From: Chloroflexota bacterium
GTDB lineage: Bacteria > Chloroflexota > UBA6077 > SHYK01
DNA: 64,000 bases
Direction: 5' to 3'
Assembly (NCBI GenBank): GCA_009692845.1
Contig: SHYK01000001.1
Span: 368,400-432,399 of the forward strand
The notes beneath the pieces are model-generated. The model saw only the letters and a program-made list of their open reading frames with translations, was not told the DNA's origin and made no database searches. This document shows positions 9,234 through 18,494 of this stretch, piece after piece; the first letter of the stretch is position 1, and the number at the start of each line of letters is the position of its first letter. A program made the position numbers and the translations under genes.

Positions 9234-10973
9234 CTATGCGTCGCCCCAGTAGTTGGCCGCCCGGGGGCGGTAGGCGGTCTCCACGTACTGCAGGACCATG
9301 CGCTGCGCGTTGAAGAATGATCCGTTGAGGGCAACGCAGGAGCGCATGATCCTGGCGAACTCAGTGGGACGCTCGTAGTACATCGGCAGGATCAAGTATT
9401 CGAGCTTGTCGTAGAGCGAGGGAATCTCTTCGTCCGGGCGGCTCTCCGGGCCAGGATCATCGCTGATCGACCAACCGGTCACGCCCTCGACGTGCCCTTC
9501 GATCCACCAACCGTCCAGGATGCTGAGGCTGGGCACGCCGTTTATGGCGGCCTTCATGCCGCTGGTGCCGGAGGCTTCGAGCGGTTTCTGGGGCGTGTTT
9601 AGCCATAGGTCAACCCCCCCGCAAAGGAGGCGGCCCAGCGCCATATCGTATTCCTCAAGGTAGACGACGTTGATGGTCTCCTTAAGGGAGTTGGCGGCCT
9701 CAAATACCCGCTGGATGAGCGACTTGCCGCCCTCGTCGCGGGGGTGAGCCTTTCCCGCGTACACCACCTGGAGGGGACCGACCCGCTGCACCAGGCGTTG
9801 GAGAGCGCTCAGATCGCTGAACAGGAGATCGGGCCGTTTGTAGGGCGTGGCCCGACGCGCGAAACCGATGGTGAATACGGTGGGAGACAGGGTCTCCCCA
9901 GTGCGTCGCTCGATCTCGGCCAGCAGCGCAGACTTCGCGTCGCGATGGGCATCCATGATCTCTTCCACCGGGATATGCACCGCATAGCGGAGGTCGAAGT
10001 TGTCCTGTCGCCACTTTGGGATGTGGGCGTCGTACAGGCGCGCGAGCGGCGGGGCCGCCCAGGTTACCGCATTCACGCCGTTTGAGATGGAGTCGATGGG
10101 GTAGTTGGGGAACATGTCCTGGGAGACTTCCTCATGACGCATGGAGACGCCATTGACATAACGAGACAAGAGCAATGCCAGATGGGTCATGTTCAGGCTG
10201 CCGTCCCGTCAGGTGCCGGCGGCCTGGAGGAGATCGATGCGTTGATCCCCCAAGACCTGGCGGGCAAGATCGACCGGGAATTGATCCTGGCCGGCCGGGA
10301 TGGGGGTGTGGGTGGTAAACACGCAGACGTGGCGGACGGCGTCGAGAATCTCCGGCCCCGGTTCCACTGCCCCGCTTTCGGCTATCGCGCGCTCCAGAAG
10401 GGGAATCGTGAGGAGCGCGGCATGGCCCTCGTTCATGTGGTAGGCATGGATGCGCGGATGGCCGAGCCGGCGCAGGAGCTCGGGCCCGCCAATCCCCAGC
10501 ACGACCTCCTGGGCAAGACGATGGCGAGGGTCCCCCCCCCCGTACAAAATGTCGGTGAGGGCCTGGTCTTCGGGCGAGTTCTCGGGAAGGGAAGTGTCCA
10601 GAAAGTAGACCGGCACGGTCGCGCCGGAGGCGCCTTGAATGAGGTAGCGCCAGGCCTGGACCACCACCTGGCGCCCCTCGATGGTGACAGTCGCACGAGC
10701 CGGGAGGAGCTCGAGGTATGCCTCCGGGTCCCATTCGCTGGGAGATTCGGTCTGGACCCCGTTGGGATCCAGATGCTGGTGGAAATAGCCCTTGCGGTAC
10801 AGCAAGGTCACCCCCGCCATCGGAACCCGAAGGTCGGCGGCGGCCCGCAGGGTGTCCCCGGCCAGGACGCCCAGGCCACCGCTGTAGGTGGGCATGGTCG
10901 AGATCAAACCAATTTCGAGTGAGAAGTAAGCTACCAGGCTCTCGGTGGGTGGTCGACTCACCAAGTCAGTCAA
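9234..10973 (-). pseudogene. glgP: Alpha-glucan phosphorylase, interrupted by one in-frame TGA
   Basis: GT35 phosphorylase releasing glucose-1-phosphate from alpha-glucan with pyridoxal phosphate. Two open frames in the same phase (10973-10209 and 10190-9234) are separated only by TGA at 10211-10209; reading through gives QAAGT-stop-RDGSLNMTHLAL. The first part has VAYFSLEIGL, TYSGGLGVLAGD and the HMNEGHAALL loop. The second has RATPYKRPDL and the PLP-lysine block EASGTSGMKAAINGVPS. Combined length is about 579 residues, shorter than the 800-plus of classical enzymes, lacking the usual N-terminal domain. The TTG at 10973 has GGAGGGG 8 nt upstream. The stop is not at a catalytic residue. It may be a mutation, a sequencing error or, less likely, a recoded UGA. 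Confidence 0.85.
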
Positions 10974-11042
10974 GAATCAAACCCCTCCGGGCGGCAGGTG
11001 CGAATCGCGTGGAATAGTACCCGAGGAGCGGTCGGGGAACTG

Positions 11043-11070
11043 ATGACGAGCCCCGCGTGCCCTCTATAAT
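11043..11070 (+). promoter_or_regulatory. Sigma70-like promoter for the C39-like gene
   Basis: A perfect TATAAT lies at 11065-11070, with ATGACG at 11043-11048 and a 16-bp spacer. The predicted start point is near 11077, about 22 nt before the ATG at 11099, which has GGGAGG just upstream. The -35 match is only 4 of 6. Confidence 0.55.
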
Positions 11071-11098
11071 CGCCGCGATTTCCCGACTGGGAGGCACC

Positions 11099-11928
11099 AT
11101 GCGTATTTACTATCCGGTCCTCATGCTCGCGCTCCTTGGTTCGGCTGCCGCGGTTGGCCAGGCCGCGGGTGCCTCGCCGTCGCTGGCCCCCCCGCCGATG
11201 GAGTGGCCGCCGGCCTCGAGCACCGCCGCTGAGTGGTCAGCCGGAGCGCTGGTAGCCTGGGCGCCGGCGGCGGACGAGAGCCTCGTGGACCTAGGCGTTC
11301 CGGTCGGCGATACGGGCCTCGCGGGCGGCGATAAGATGGAAACCAACCCGATTGCGGCGGGAGCCTTCCAGTTGTCGGTGCCCTTTCACACCCAGAAAGA
11401 TGGGGCTCGCTTCGAAAGTGCGAACTGTGGGCCCGCCTCCCTGGAGATGGTGTTGGAGGCGTTCGGCTTCCCCCAGACGAATAGTGATCTGCGATGGCGG
11501 TCCCACATATACCAGGGCACCGCGGGCCGGGGGGTGGCACCGCTCTCCAGTATGTCGCGATGGACGGTGAGGACTTCGGCCTTAGACCGGAGCGCTTGTA
11601 CGACGGCCAGAGCTTCCACCGATGGACTGTCGAGGACGTCCGGGACGAGCTCGCCCAGGGCCGGCCAGTGGTTCCCCTGGTGAAGTATCGGCTGCTGCCG
11701 GGCCACGAGAGCTCGACGATCCGGTGGGATCATTACGTCGTGATTTTCGGTATGGCCCAGGATGGCTTTCTCTATCACGATCCGTCGTACCAGGATGCTC
11801 GGGACGGTGCGGCCCGCTGGATGGCCGAGGCGCAGCTCCGAACGGCGATGCAGTCGTCAAGCATTCCCGGTCAGGCAGTGGCCTTCGGCCCCGGAGCGTT
11901 TCCCCGCTTAGGAGTGCAGGTCGCCTAG
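11099..11928 (+). pseudogene. Secreted C39-like cysteine peptidase, frameshifted in a G run
   Basis: ATG 11099 follows GGGAGG and begins a signal peptide (MRIYYPVLMLALLGSAAAV). After a Pro/Ala-rich linker comes the peptidase_C39-like fold: LSVPFHTQKDG, ANCGPASLEMVLEAFG (catalytic Cys), then after a frame change ALQYVAMDGEDFG, GRPVVPLVKY, IRWDHYVVIFGM (His) and FLYHDPSYQD (Asp). The frame changes at the six-G run 11529-11534; one extra G would restore a continuous protein of about 277 residues. It is either a recent pseudogene, a homopolymer switch or an error. The predicted product would act outside the membrane. Confidence 0.8.
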
Positions 11929-12072
11929 TCAAATTCTCACTCGGTGGAGGCAACTCCGTAGAGGCTGCCTGGACTTGTAGAGTATGGGCGCGGGAACAAA
12001 GGTGAGACGGCAGAATGACAATGATGGCCCCCCGACTCGGGTTCGATCAGGCTAGGCAGCCAGGTTCAGCGG

Positions 12073-12942
12073 GTGCTTGATCCACGGGCAGGACGTGCGC
12101 GCATTACGCTCGCCATTGCCGGCTCCGATTCCAGCGGTGGAGCCGGAATTCAGGCTGATCTCAAGGCGTTTGCCGCGCTGGGGGTGTACGGAGTCAGCGC
12201 GATTACGGCCCTCACCGCGCAAAACACCACCGTTATCTTAGGCATTCTTCGGGTGAGCCCGGACTTTGTCGGCCAGCAGATCGACGCCGTGGTCGGAGAT
12301 TTCCCGATCGATGCCACCAAGACCGGCATGCTGGAGAGCCAGGCGATCGTCGAGCTGGTGGCCGCCAAAGTAAGCGAGCATCGGCTGAGGCCGCTGGTCG
12401 TCGACCCGGTCCTGGCCGCGAGCAGCGGCGGCCAGCTGCTGACCCCAGACGGTCTTGCGGCGCTGCGAGACCACCTGATCCCATTGGCCACCGTAGTAAC
12501 CCCAAATCTGGCCGAAGCAGCCATCCTGAGCGGGCGGTCGGTCCACTCGGTGGCGGACATGCGGGAAGCCGCTCGCGCTATCCACGCTCTGGGGGCCGGT
12601 GCCGTCGTGATTACTGGAGGCCATCTGGATGGGGGTTCGGAGGCGATCGACGTGCTCTTCGACGGTTCGGCGTTCCTGGAGCTCCGCGCCGCTCGCATCG
12701 ACACCCCCCACACCCATGGGAGCGGCTGCACCTTTGCTGCTTGCCTGGCCGCTGCGCTGGCCCTGGGAGCCCCGGTTGAACAGGCGGCTGCCCGGGCCAA
12801 GGAGGTCACGACGGCCGCCATTCGGTGGGGCTTGCCGCTGGGAAAAGGGGCCGGCCCGGTCGACGTGCTTTACGAAGCGATCCACCCTAATCCACCGCAG
12901 CCACCCATGCGGCAACGCCTGGGAAGGCGGGCCCCACCGTAG
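12073..12942 (+). CDS. thiD: Hydroxymethylpyrimidine/phosphomethylpyrimidine kinase
   Basis: Phosphorylates HMP and HMP-phosphate in thiamine synthesis, in the cytosol. Ribokinase-fold signatures are clear: AIAGSDSSGGAGIQADLK near residues 14-31, ITALTAQNT, TKTGML, VVDPVLAASSG and the C-terminal nucleotide/anion-hole motif HTHGSGCTFAA. The length of 289 residues is normal with a short Pro-rich tail. The start is GTG 12073. No other thiamine genes are adjacent. A small unknown gene follows 15 bp downstream and may be co-transcribed. Confidence 0.94.
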   Translation: MLDPRAGRARITLAIAGSDSSGGAGIQADLKAFAALGVYGVSAITALTAQNTTVILGILRVSPDFVGQQIDAVVGDFPIDATKTGMLESQAIVELVAAKVSEHRLRPLVVDPVLAASSGGQLLTPDGLAALRDHLIPLATVVTPNLAEAAILSGRSVHSVADMREAARAIHALGAGAVVITGGHLDGGSEAIDVLFDGSAFLELRAARIDTPHTHGSGCTFAACLAAALALGAPVEQAAARAKEVTTAAIRWGLPLGKGAGPVDVLYEAIHPNPPQPPMRQRLGRRAPP

Positions 12943-12957
12943 AGAGGGGGACAGTAG

Positions 12958-13206
12958 GTGAGCTCGCGTCTCCACCGTCTCCGTTCGCTACCGACCGCCG
13001 AAGACGCAGTCGGTGGGGTTCGCTTCCTGGTCGGGGTCTGGCGGACGCTGCGCCGCGAGACCCCCACCGACGCGGTCATGAGCGAGGTCTGGCGGGAAGG
13101 CGGCTACGTCACCGTGGAGCGGCGCGCGCCAGCGATCAGCGAGACCGGAAAGGTGCTGCACGTCCTGAGCAGCGAACGCGCCGCCGCCGCTGAGGGACGA
13201 GGCTAG
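12958..13206 (+). CDS. Small hypothetical protein downstream of thiD
   Basis: An 82-residue basic protein from GTG 12958, 15 bp after thiD. It is Arg-rich with no membrane segment, Cys pair or family motif that I recognise; the middle (GGVRFLVGVWRTLRRETP) could form one amphipathic helix. A tight link to thiD favours a real gene, but coding evidence is otherwise weak. Confidence 0.4.
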   Translation: MSSRLHRLRSLPTAEDAVGGVRFLVGVWRTLRRETPTDAVMSEVWREGGYVTVERRAPAISETGKVLHVLSSERAAAAEGRG

Positions 13207-13249
13207 AGTCGAGCGCCGTCGAAACGGCCTCGGTCCGTACCGCCCGCCC

Positions 13250-14437
13250 CTACCTCAAGATCACTAGGCTGTGGCGGTGGCCGCCGGCGGCGGCCAGCAC
13301 GCCACTGATCCCCGGGACCTGGACCGGCACCAGGCTATCGAGGACAGTGCCGTCTCCCAGTTGTCCGAACTCGTTCCATCCCCAGGTCCATAGGGTGCCG
13401 TCGTCTCTGATCGCCAGGGTGTGGCTGTAACCCGACCCGATCCCCACGACGCCGCTCAGGCCGACCACCTGCACTGGGCTGAGGACCGGGTGATTTCGCG
13501 TCCCGTCACCGATCTGCCGATTGGTGTTCGAGCCCCAGGTCCAAACCGTGCCGTCGGGCATCAGCGCCAGGCTGTGAAAGGTCCCGGCCCCGATCGCCGA
13601 CGCATTGCTCAATCCGCTGACCGGGACGGGAGTCAGGCGGGGGTCGGTCGTGCCGTCGCCCAGCTCGCCATTCTGGTTGTAACCGGTGCCCCATACCGTT
13701 CCGTCGCTCAACAGCGCCAGGCTGTGGTAGGCGCCCGCGGCAACCGCGGTCACCCCGGAGAAGCCGGAGATCGGGGCAGGAGTGGATCGCCCGTCCCCGG
13801 TGCCATCACCGAGGGCGCCGTAGGTATTGGCGCCCCATCCCCAAATGGTCCCGTCGCTTTTGAGGGCGAGACTATGCTGGTCGCCAGCGGCGAGGGCGGT
13901 CACGTCCGTGAGATCGAGAACTTGGACCGGACTCTGCCGATTGATGGTCGTGCCATCGCCAAGCTGGCCACTGTCGTTGTAGCCCCACGCCCACACCGTG
14001 CCGTCGCTCTTGAGGGCGAGGCTGTGGTGGCCGCCAGCCGATATTGTAACGACGCCAGCCAGATCAGGGACCTGGACCGGGCTTGGCTGGTCCACGGTGC
14101 TGCCGTTGCCTAGCTGTCCCAGACTGTTGTTACCCCAGCCCCATACGCTGCCGTCTCTTTTGACGGCTAGGCTAAAGGATCGCGGACCGATGCCTCCGGC
14201 CTCCATCCGTAGGACGCCATCTAGCCCGGGGATGCCGATCGGGACAAGCTGGTCAGTCTGAGTGCCATCGCCCAGTTGCCCGTTGGTGCCGGCGCCCCAG
14301 CCGCACGCGGCGAATCCCTCACAGAGGGCCGAGCTCTGGGAAGGCGGAAGCTGGGCGGGCGCGGCGAGCGCGGGCGCCGACCAGAGCACGGCGGACATGG
14401 TGAGTAGCGTGAGGCTGGGCGCGATGAGTCGCTTCAA
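13250..14437 (-). CDS. Secreted RCC1-repeat beta-propeller protein
   Basis: I choose TTG 14437, because GAGGGAGAG lies just upstream and it opens a clean signal peptide (MKRLIAPSLTLLTMSAVLW, cleavage after ALA). The mature 360-odd residues contain seven RCC1/ATS1 units of about 50 residues (such as WAWGYNDSGQLGDGTT and WGTGYNQNGELGDGTT), enough for one seven-bladed propeller. The function is unknown; bacterial RCC1 proteins are usually surface or secreted binding proteins. It lies 34 bp downstream of a paralogue with the same units in the same order, so the two arose by tandem duplication. An upstream in-frame extension overlaps that gene and is not credible. Confidence 0.85.
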   Translation of the reverse strand: MKRLIAPSLTLLTMSAVLWSAPALAAPAQLPPSQSSALCEGFAACGWGAGTNGQLGDGTQTDQLVPIGIPGLDGVLRMEAGGIGPRSFSLAVKRDGSVWGWGNNSLGQLGNGSTVDQPSPVQVPDLAGVVTISAGGHHSLALKSDGTVWAWGYNDSGQLGDGTTINRQSPVQVLDLTDVTALAAGDQHSLALKSDGTIWGWGANTYGALGDGTGDGRSTPAPISGFSGVTAVAAGAYHSLALLSDGTVWGTGYNQNGELGDGTTDPRLTPVPVSGLSNASAIGAGTFHSLALMPDGTVWTWGSNTNRQIGDGTRNHPVLSPVQVVGLSGVVGIGSGYSHTLAIRDDGTLWTWGWNEFGQLGDGTVLDSLVPVQVPGISGVLAAAGGHRHSLVILR

Positions 14438-14471
14438 ATATCTCTCCCTCAACGTATGTGCCAACGGTAGT

Positions 14472-16331
14472 CTAGCTGCCGGGTGGGAAAGCGTAGCCCG
14501 CGACCCCTTCGTAACGGTAGCCGAAGCTCGTCTGGGCGGCATCCCGTTCCTGGGTGCTGATCGTATAGAAGTAATCGCCGTCCCGGTTGAGACGATAGAG
14601 CGGGCTCGCTCCCGTCGTGTTCTCGGGCGGTGCATAAGCCACTGTTCCTTCGAAGGTGAAGCCATAGATGTGCTCGGCCCCGTCCTTCTCGGCCGCGGAC
14701 CAGGTCATCAGATGGTGGCCGCTCGGGTTGACCAGCCGATACACGGGAACTGAACCGGTTGCCTCGCTAGCGTACAGGGCAAAGGCGACCCCCTCATACC
14801 GATAGTGGTAGATCGATTGGGCGCCCGCGCACTCGGCAGCACTCAGGGTGTAGACGTGATCGGGGTAGGCGATCGCGCTGAGCCGGTAGACCGCCGATTG
14901 GCTTGACCCGCCCGGCAGGCAGGGGACCGGCGTTGGCGTCGCAGTCGGGCCACCTGGAGTCGAGGTTGGCGCCGCCGTGGCGGTGCGAGTCGGAGTGGCG
15001 CTGACCAGGGGCGTCGCGGTAGAGGAGGACACAGGTGTTGCCGTAGCGGTGAGCACTGGCGTCGATGTAGCAGTGAACGGGGGCGTCGGGGTTGGCGTGG
15101 AAGTCGGAGCCGGTGCCACTCCGGTTGCGGACAGGCTGTGGCGGTGGCCGCCGTCCGCGGCAGTCACCGAGCTGATCCCGGAGACCGGGGCGGCCAGGGC
15201 GCGATCGACCACCGTGCCGTCTCCGATTTGGCCGAACTCGTTCCACCCCCAGGCCCAGAGGGTGCCGTCATTCTTGATGGCTAGCGTATGGCTGTGGCCC
15301 ACCGCGATCCTGGAGACGCCGTTGAGGCCGCTGACCTGAGCTGGGGTCAGGCCGGGCGTGACGAAAGTCTCGTTTCCGAGCTGACCGTTGGCGTTCGTGC
15401 CCCAGGCCCAGACGGTGCCATCGCTCTTCAGGGCCACGCTGTGATAGGCTCCTGAGCCGATCGCAGTGATGCCGCCGCTCAATCCGGTGGTCTGGACCGG
15501 GGTGTAACGCGTAGTGGTGGTGCCGTCCCCGAGCTCGCCATTCTGGTTGTACCCGGTGCCCCAGAGTGAGCCATCATTCTTAAGGGCCAGGCTGTGATAG
15601 TCGCCGGCCGCGATCTCGGTGATGCCGATGAAGCCGGAGATGGCGGCCGGCGTAGATCGGGCGTCTCCGGTGCCGTCGCCCAGGCCGCCGTAGGTATTCA
15701 CTCCCCAGGCCCAAACGGTGCCGTCGTTTTTCAGGGCCAGGCTGTGCTGGTAGCCGGCCGCCAGCCGAGTGACGCCGGAGAGCCCGGGAACCAGAACCGG
15801 GGTGGATCGCCTGGTGGTCGTTCCGTCGCCGAGCTGACCATTGCCGTTGTAGCCCCAGGCCCAAACGCTGCCGTCACTCTTGAGCGCAAGGCTGTGGAAG
15901 GCGCCCGCCGCGACGGCGGTGATACCGCTCAGACTGGAGACCTGGACCGGGGTGAGCCGTCGGGTAGTGGTGCCGTCGCCGAGCTGGCCGTAGGGGTTGT
16001 CGCCCCAGGCCCAGGCGGTGCCGTCGTTCTTGACCGCCAGGCTGAATGCGTCGCCGCCGTCGAGTTGGGTCACGCTGGTGAGGCCGGCTACCTGAACGGC
16101 GGAATGCTGGTCTGCCTGGCTGCCATCGCCGAGCTGGCCGCTTCCGTCCGCTCCCCAGGCGCAGGTTTGGGGAGCGCTGCATACTGCTGCGGCAGCCACC
16201 CCTTCGCCCTGAACTTCCTGGCCGGAGCTTATTCGGGGCCAGAGGGGAAAAGGCATCAGCAGGCCAAAGACCAGGCCCGCCCTGAATATCGGGAGAAGCC
16301 GGGCGGGGATGGGGAGCGCGTTCGGTTTCAA
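14472..16331 (-). CDS. Secreted RCC1-propeller protein with C-terminal DUF5648-like repeats
   Basis: A 619-residue secreted protein. A hydrophobic N-terminal segment (about residues 12-32) acts as signal peptide. Seven RCC1 units (about 50-415) form a propeller. A Thr/Pro-rich linker follows (about 420-475), then three units of about 45-50 residues with the pattern VYRL...H..T.S..E...A....Y.YEG, matching DUF5648, a putative carbohydrate- or wall-associated module. Units four, five and seven closely match the downstream paralogue (for example GTGYNQNGELGDGT). The pair is probably co-transcribed. The role is unknown; adhesion or glycan binding is inference. Confidence 0.88.
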   Translation of the reverse strand: MKPNALPIPARLLPIFRAGLVFGLLMPFPLWPRISSGQEVQGEGVAAAAVCSAPQTCAWGADGSGQLGDGSQADQHSAVQVAGLTSVTQLDGGDAFSLAVKNDGTAWAWGDNPYGQLGDGTTTRRLTPVQVSSLSGITAVAAGAFHSLALKSDGSVWAWGYNGNGQLGDGTTTRRSTPVLVPGLSGVTRLAAGYQHSLALKNDGTVWAWGVNTYGGLGDGTGDARSTPAAISGFIGITEIAAGDYHSLALKNDGSLWGTGYNQNGELGDGTTTTRYTPVQTTGLSGGITAIGSGAYHSVALKSDGTVWAWGTNANGQLGNETFVTPGLTPAQVSGLNGVSRIAVGHSHTLAIKNDGTLWAWGWNEFGQIGDGTVVDRALAAPVSGISSVTAADGGHRHSLSATGVAPAPTSTPTPTPPFTATSTPVLTATATPVSSSTATPLVSATPTRTATAAPTSTPGGPTATPTPVPCLPGGSSQSAVYRLSAIAYPDHVYTLSAAECAGAQSIYHYRYEGVAFALYASEATGSVPVYRLVNPSGHHLMTWSAAEKDGAEHIYGFTFEGTVAYAPPENTTGASPLYRLNRDGDYFYTISTQERDAAQTSFGYRYEGVAGYAFPPGS

Positions 16332-16547
16332 GAGGGACTCCTCGGCGCCCTTGCGCCGCCTTTGAGTCTGGGGCTCCAGGGTAAAACGAGCGTTTCGCCC
16401 AGGTAAGAAGGTGGTCTGAAGTGGCGTAACCGCGTTGACCTCTTAGCCGGCCCGAGCATTCGGGCGTCACGAACAAAACCGCGAATCGTGGTGAAACGTT
16501 ACAGCATGGAGCTTGCGCCATCCCCGAATGGTGGTGATACTCTGGCA

Positions 16548-16688
16548 ATGTTGGGGCGGGCACGCATGAGCTTATTGCTCGCAGCGGTGCTGGCCGGCGC
16601 TTATCTCGCCCAGGGTTTGCAAGACCTTCGCGACCCAGGGCCCTACTACGACGAGCTTTATCAGAAGATCTGGTCGATCGCCGTTTGA
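16548..16688 (+). pseudogene. N-terminal fragment of a GT39/ArnT-like membrane glycosyltransferase
   Basis: From ATG 16548 the frame gives one hydrophobic helix (MSLLLAAVLAGAYLAQGL) followed by DPGPYYDELYQ. That layout resembles the first membrane segment and acidic loop of GT39/PMT-type transferases. It ends at TGA after 46 residues, where homologues continue for hundreds. The next bases read into a RelE-like remnant in another frame, so this looks like a truncated gene at a recombination joint. The assignment is tentative. Confidence 0.4.
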
Positions 16689-16893
16689 GCGCGACCGATC
16701 GGCAGCGGGTCCTTCGCGCGCTCCGGCTCCTTGACACCGACGAGCGGCACCCATCGCTGCGGGTCCATCAGCTGTATGGGCGGCGGGAGGAGTGTGGTCG
16801 GCTTCGGTTTCCGACGAGCTCCGCATCACTTTTAGGCGAGTTGGAGAGGGCAGCAAGCTGCTGCTGACCTGTAGCCGCCATTACGATGAGTAG
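16685..16893 (+). pseudogene. RelE/ParE-family toxin remnant, frameshifted
   Basis: In one frame 16685-16790 reads RALRLLDTDERHPSLRVHQLYG; in the next frame 16792-16893 reads VWSASVSDELRITF then LLLTCSRHYDE and a stop. Joined, these match the core of plasmid-stabilisation RelE/ParE toxins (aL..L..D.rHPSLR...L.G...W...v....RI.F). The N-terminal strand and helix are missing, and one base is lost at about 16788-16792. No antitoxin partner is adjacent. It is a dead toxin gene. Confidence 0.65.
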
Positions 16894-16947
16894 TCGGGGG
16901 CTAGGTGGGGGAGACGGTCGGGTTGATGACTATCGGACGACAGAAAT

Positions 16948-17553
16948 TTGGGTGTCGCCAACCGACGGAGGCGAGACACGATCTCGAATGCGGATAACGG
17001 GCCGACGCTGCTGGTCGGGTGTGCCCCCGAACCGCTGCTTAGCCGGATCGTAGCTGACCTTCGGGATCGAGAACCGGGGGGCACCCTATGGATGCTGGCC
17101 CTCGATGATGCGCTTGCGTCCCTGGCCGATCGGCTCATTCCGTACGTCGATCACGGGGGAATCGTGGCCAACCTGCGGGATCGACGGCGGCTGTTGGGTG
17201 AGCTCCGGGCGGCCCGCCCCGCCGAGGTGGTGATCCCGGTGCCGCGGGGCCAGGTGTTCACCATTTCCAACCTGGCGGTGCTCGGCTGCCTGGTCGGGGC
17301 GCCCATCCGGGTGGTGGACGAGAATCTGGACTACCGTTGGGAGCGGCCCGGGCTGAGGACGGTTGGCTGGTACCTCGTCCAGAGGACGCTCGCCCGATTG
17401 CCCCGCCCCGGACGAGCTGCCATCTCCAGCCGCTCCATCCGGGGCTGGCCCTGGCTGATCCTGGCCTACTGGGTTTTGCTCCCGTTCCGGGTGGTTTATT
17501 CTTGGCTGCGGGCGCTCTGGCTACTCGGCCGCTGGCTCCGACGAGCCCGCTAG
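16948..17553 (+). CDS. Hypothetical protein with C-terminal membrane segment
   Basis: A 201-residue protein; the TTG at 16948 is the first available start and the true start is uncertain. The N-terminal half looks like a Rossmann-type alpha/beta domain (TLLVGCAPEPLLSRI, AARPAEVVIPVPRGQ). The C-terminus has hydrophobic, aromatic-rich segments (WPWLILAYWVLLPFRVVYSW) ended by basic residues, so it probably anchors on the cytosolic membrane face. I do not recognise the family. The nearby glycosyltransferase fragment suggests an envelope-glycan context, but that is only context. Confidence 0.55.
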   Translation: MGVANRRRRDTISNADNGPTLLVGCAPEPLLSRIVADLRDREPGGTLWMLALDDALASLADRLIPYVDHGGIVANLRDRRRLLGELRAARPAEVVIPVPRGQVFTISNLAVLGCLVGAPIRVVDENLDYRWERPGLRTVGWYLVQRTLARLPRPGRAAISSRSIRGWPWLILAYWVLLPFRVVYSWLRALWLLGRWLRRAR

Positions 17554-17601
17554 GGCCGGTCGGGTTTACCCGGGGGGCAGGGGTCCGGCACGCCTGACCC
17601 G

Positions 17602-18348
17602 CTAGTGACCGGTGGAGGCGTAAGCGCTGACGTCGTAGCCGGCGACCTGGGCCCACTCGCAATAATTCGGGATGCGGGTGGAAAAGGGGGCTGACTGGCC
17701 CGGAGCCAGATCCTCCGCGTCGGGATAGAGGGTGGCCGCGCAAACCAGGGAGCCGTCCGCGTCCCGCGCTGCCATGATCAAGAGCACCCGGGCGGCTGGC
17801 CCAGCGCCGCTATTCAGCACGGTTCCGCTGATCTCCACGTCACCGGACGCAGTGGTCGCCAGGACCTGATCGGCCATCTCCAGCCCGGGCCGGGAGGCAA
17901 ACTGATCGGAGTCGACCATCTCCACGGACACCTGGTAGCGGTCCCAGGCCTCCGGGAGCAGGACGTCGAAGGGCACGGTTGCGCCTTGCGCCAGTTCGAC
18001 GTAACCGAGTGGCCCGCCCGACCGGTCCTGGACCAGCGCACCGTCCTTCCAGAAAGTGGCATGGATCCGAGCGCCCCGTGGCCGGCCCGTGGCGTTGAAG
18101 ACTTCACCAAAGAACCGCGGGTTGCCAAAGTAGACCTGCTGGGCCAATCCACGGATGTGCAGCTCGCCGATCTGGACGACCTCGCCGCCGGCCGGCCGGT
18201 GGGGGTTGAGATCGACGCCTGGGGTGGGGAGCACGGCCGGCGCATCGGCCCCGGGCGGTCGGGGGCGGGAGAGCAGATCCGCCCCCGGATCGCACGCCAG
18301 GCCGGCGAAAGCCATCAGGACACCGAGTAGTAGCGGGGCAATCTTCAA
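17602..18348 (-). CDS. Putative lipoprotein with two FxLYD-like beta domains
   Basis: A 248-residue exported protein. The N-terminus MKIAPLLLGVLMAFAGLAC is a signal peptide ending in a lipobox-like GLAC (Gly at -3 is atypical). After a Pro-rich spacer come two beta-sandwich-like segments, GEVFNATGRPRGARIHATF (about 80-130) and ISGTVLNSGAGPAARVLLI (about 172-225). Both resemble FxLYD domains, which occur in extracytoplasmic bacterial proteins of unknown function. It is flanked by unrelated genes on both sides and is probably a single transcription unit. Confidence 0.7.
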   Translation of the reverse strand: MKIAPLLLGVLMAFAGLACDPGADLLSRPRPPGADAPAVLPTPGVDLNPHRPAGGEVVQIGELHIRGLAQQVYFGNPRFFGEVFNATGRPRGARIHATFWKDGALVQDRSGGPLGYVELAQGATVPFDVLLPEAWDRYQVSVEMVDSDQFASRPGLEMADQVLATTASGDVEISGTVLNSGAGPAARVLLIMAARDADGSLVCAATLYPDAEDLAPGQSAPFSTRIPNYCEWAQVAGYDVSAYASTGH

Positions 18349-18494
18349 TCTTTACTCCCGTCTCGTAGAGATAAGTTGCGGGGCTGCCGGGTCGCGCAAC
18401 ATCGCGGCGTGGCCCCCGGAAGATCCGGGCGCAGGCTTCGTCTTAGGCTTGGGAGGGAACTGAGGTGATGGGGGCCTAGGAGACCGCTTGACGC

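Noticed and set aside
10188-10214. Selenocysteine codon in glgP
   Set aside because: The UGA lies in a variable loop away from the active site, and I see no convincing SECIS-like stem right after it. Mutation or error is simpler.
12030-12072. tRNA-like GGTTCGATC before thiD
   Set aside because: The flanking sequence cannot form a cloverleaf.
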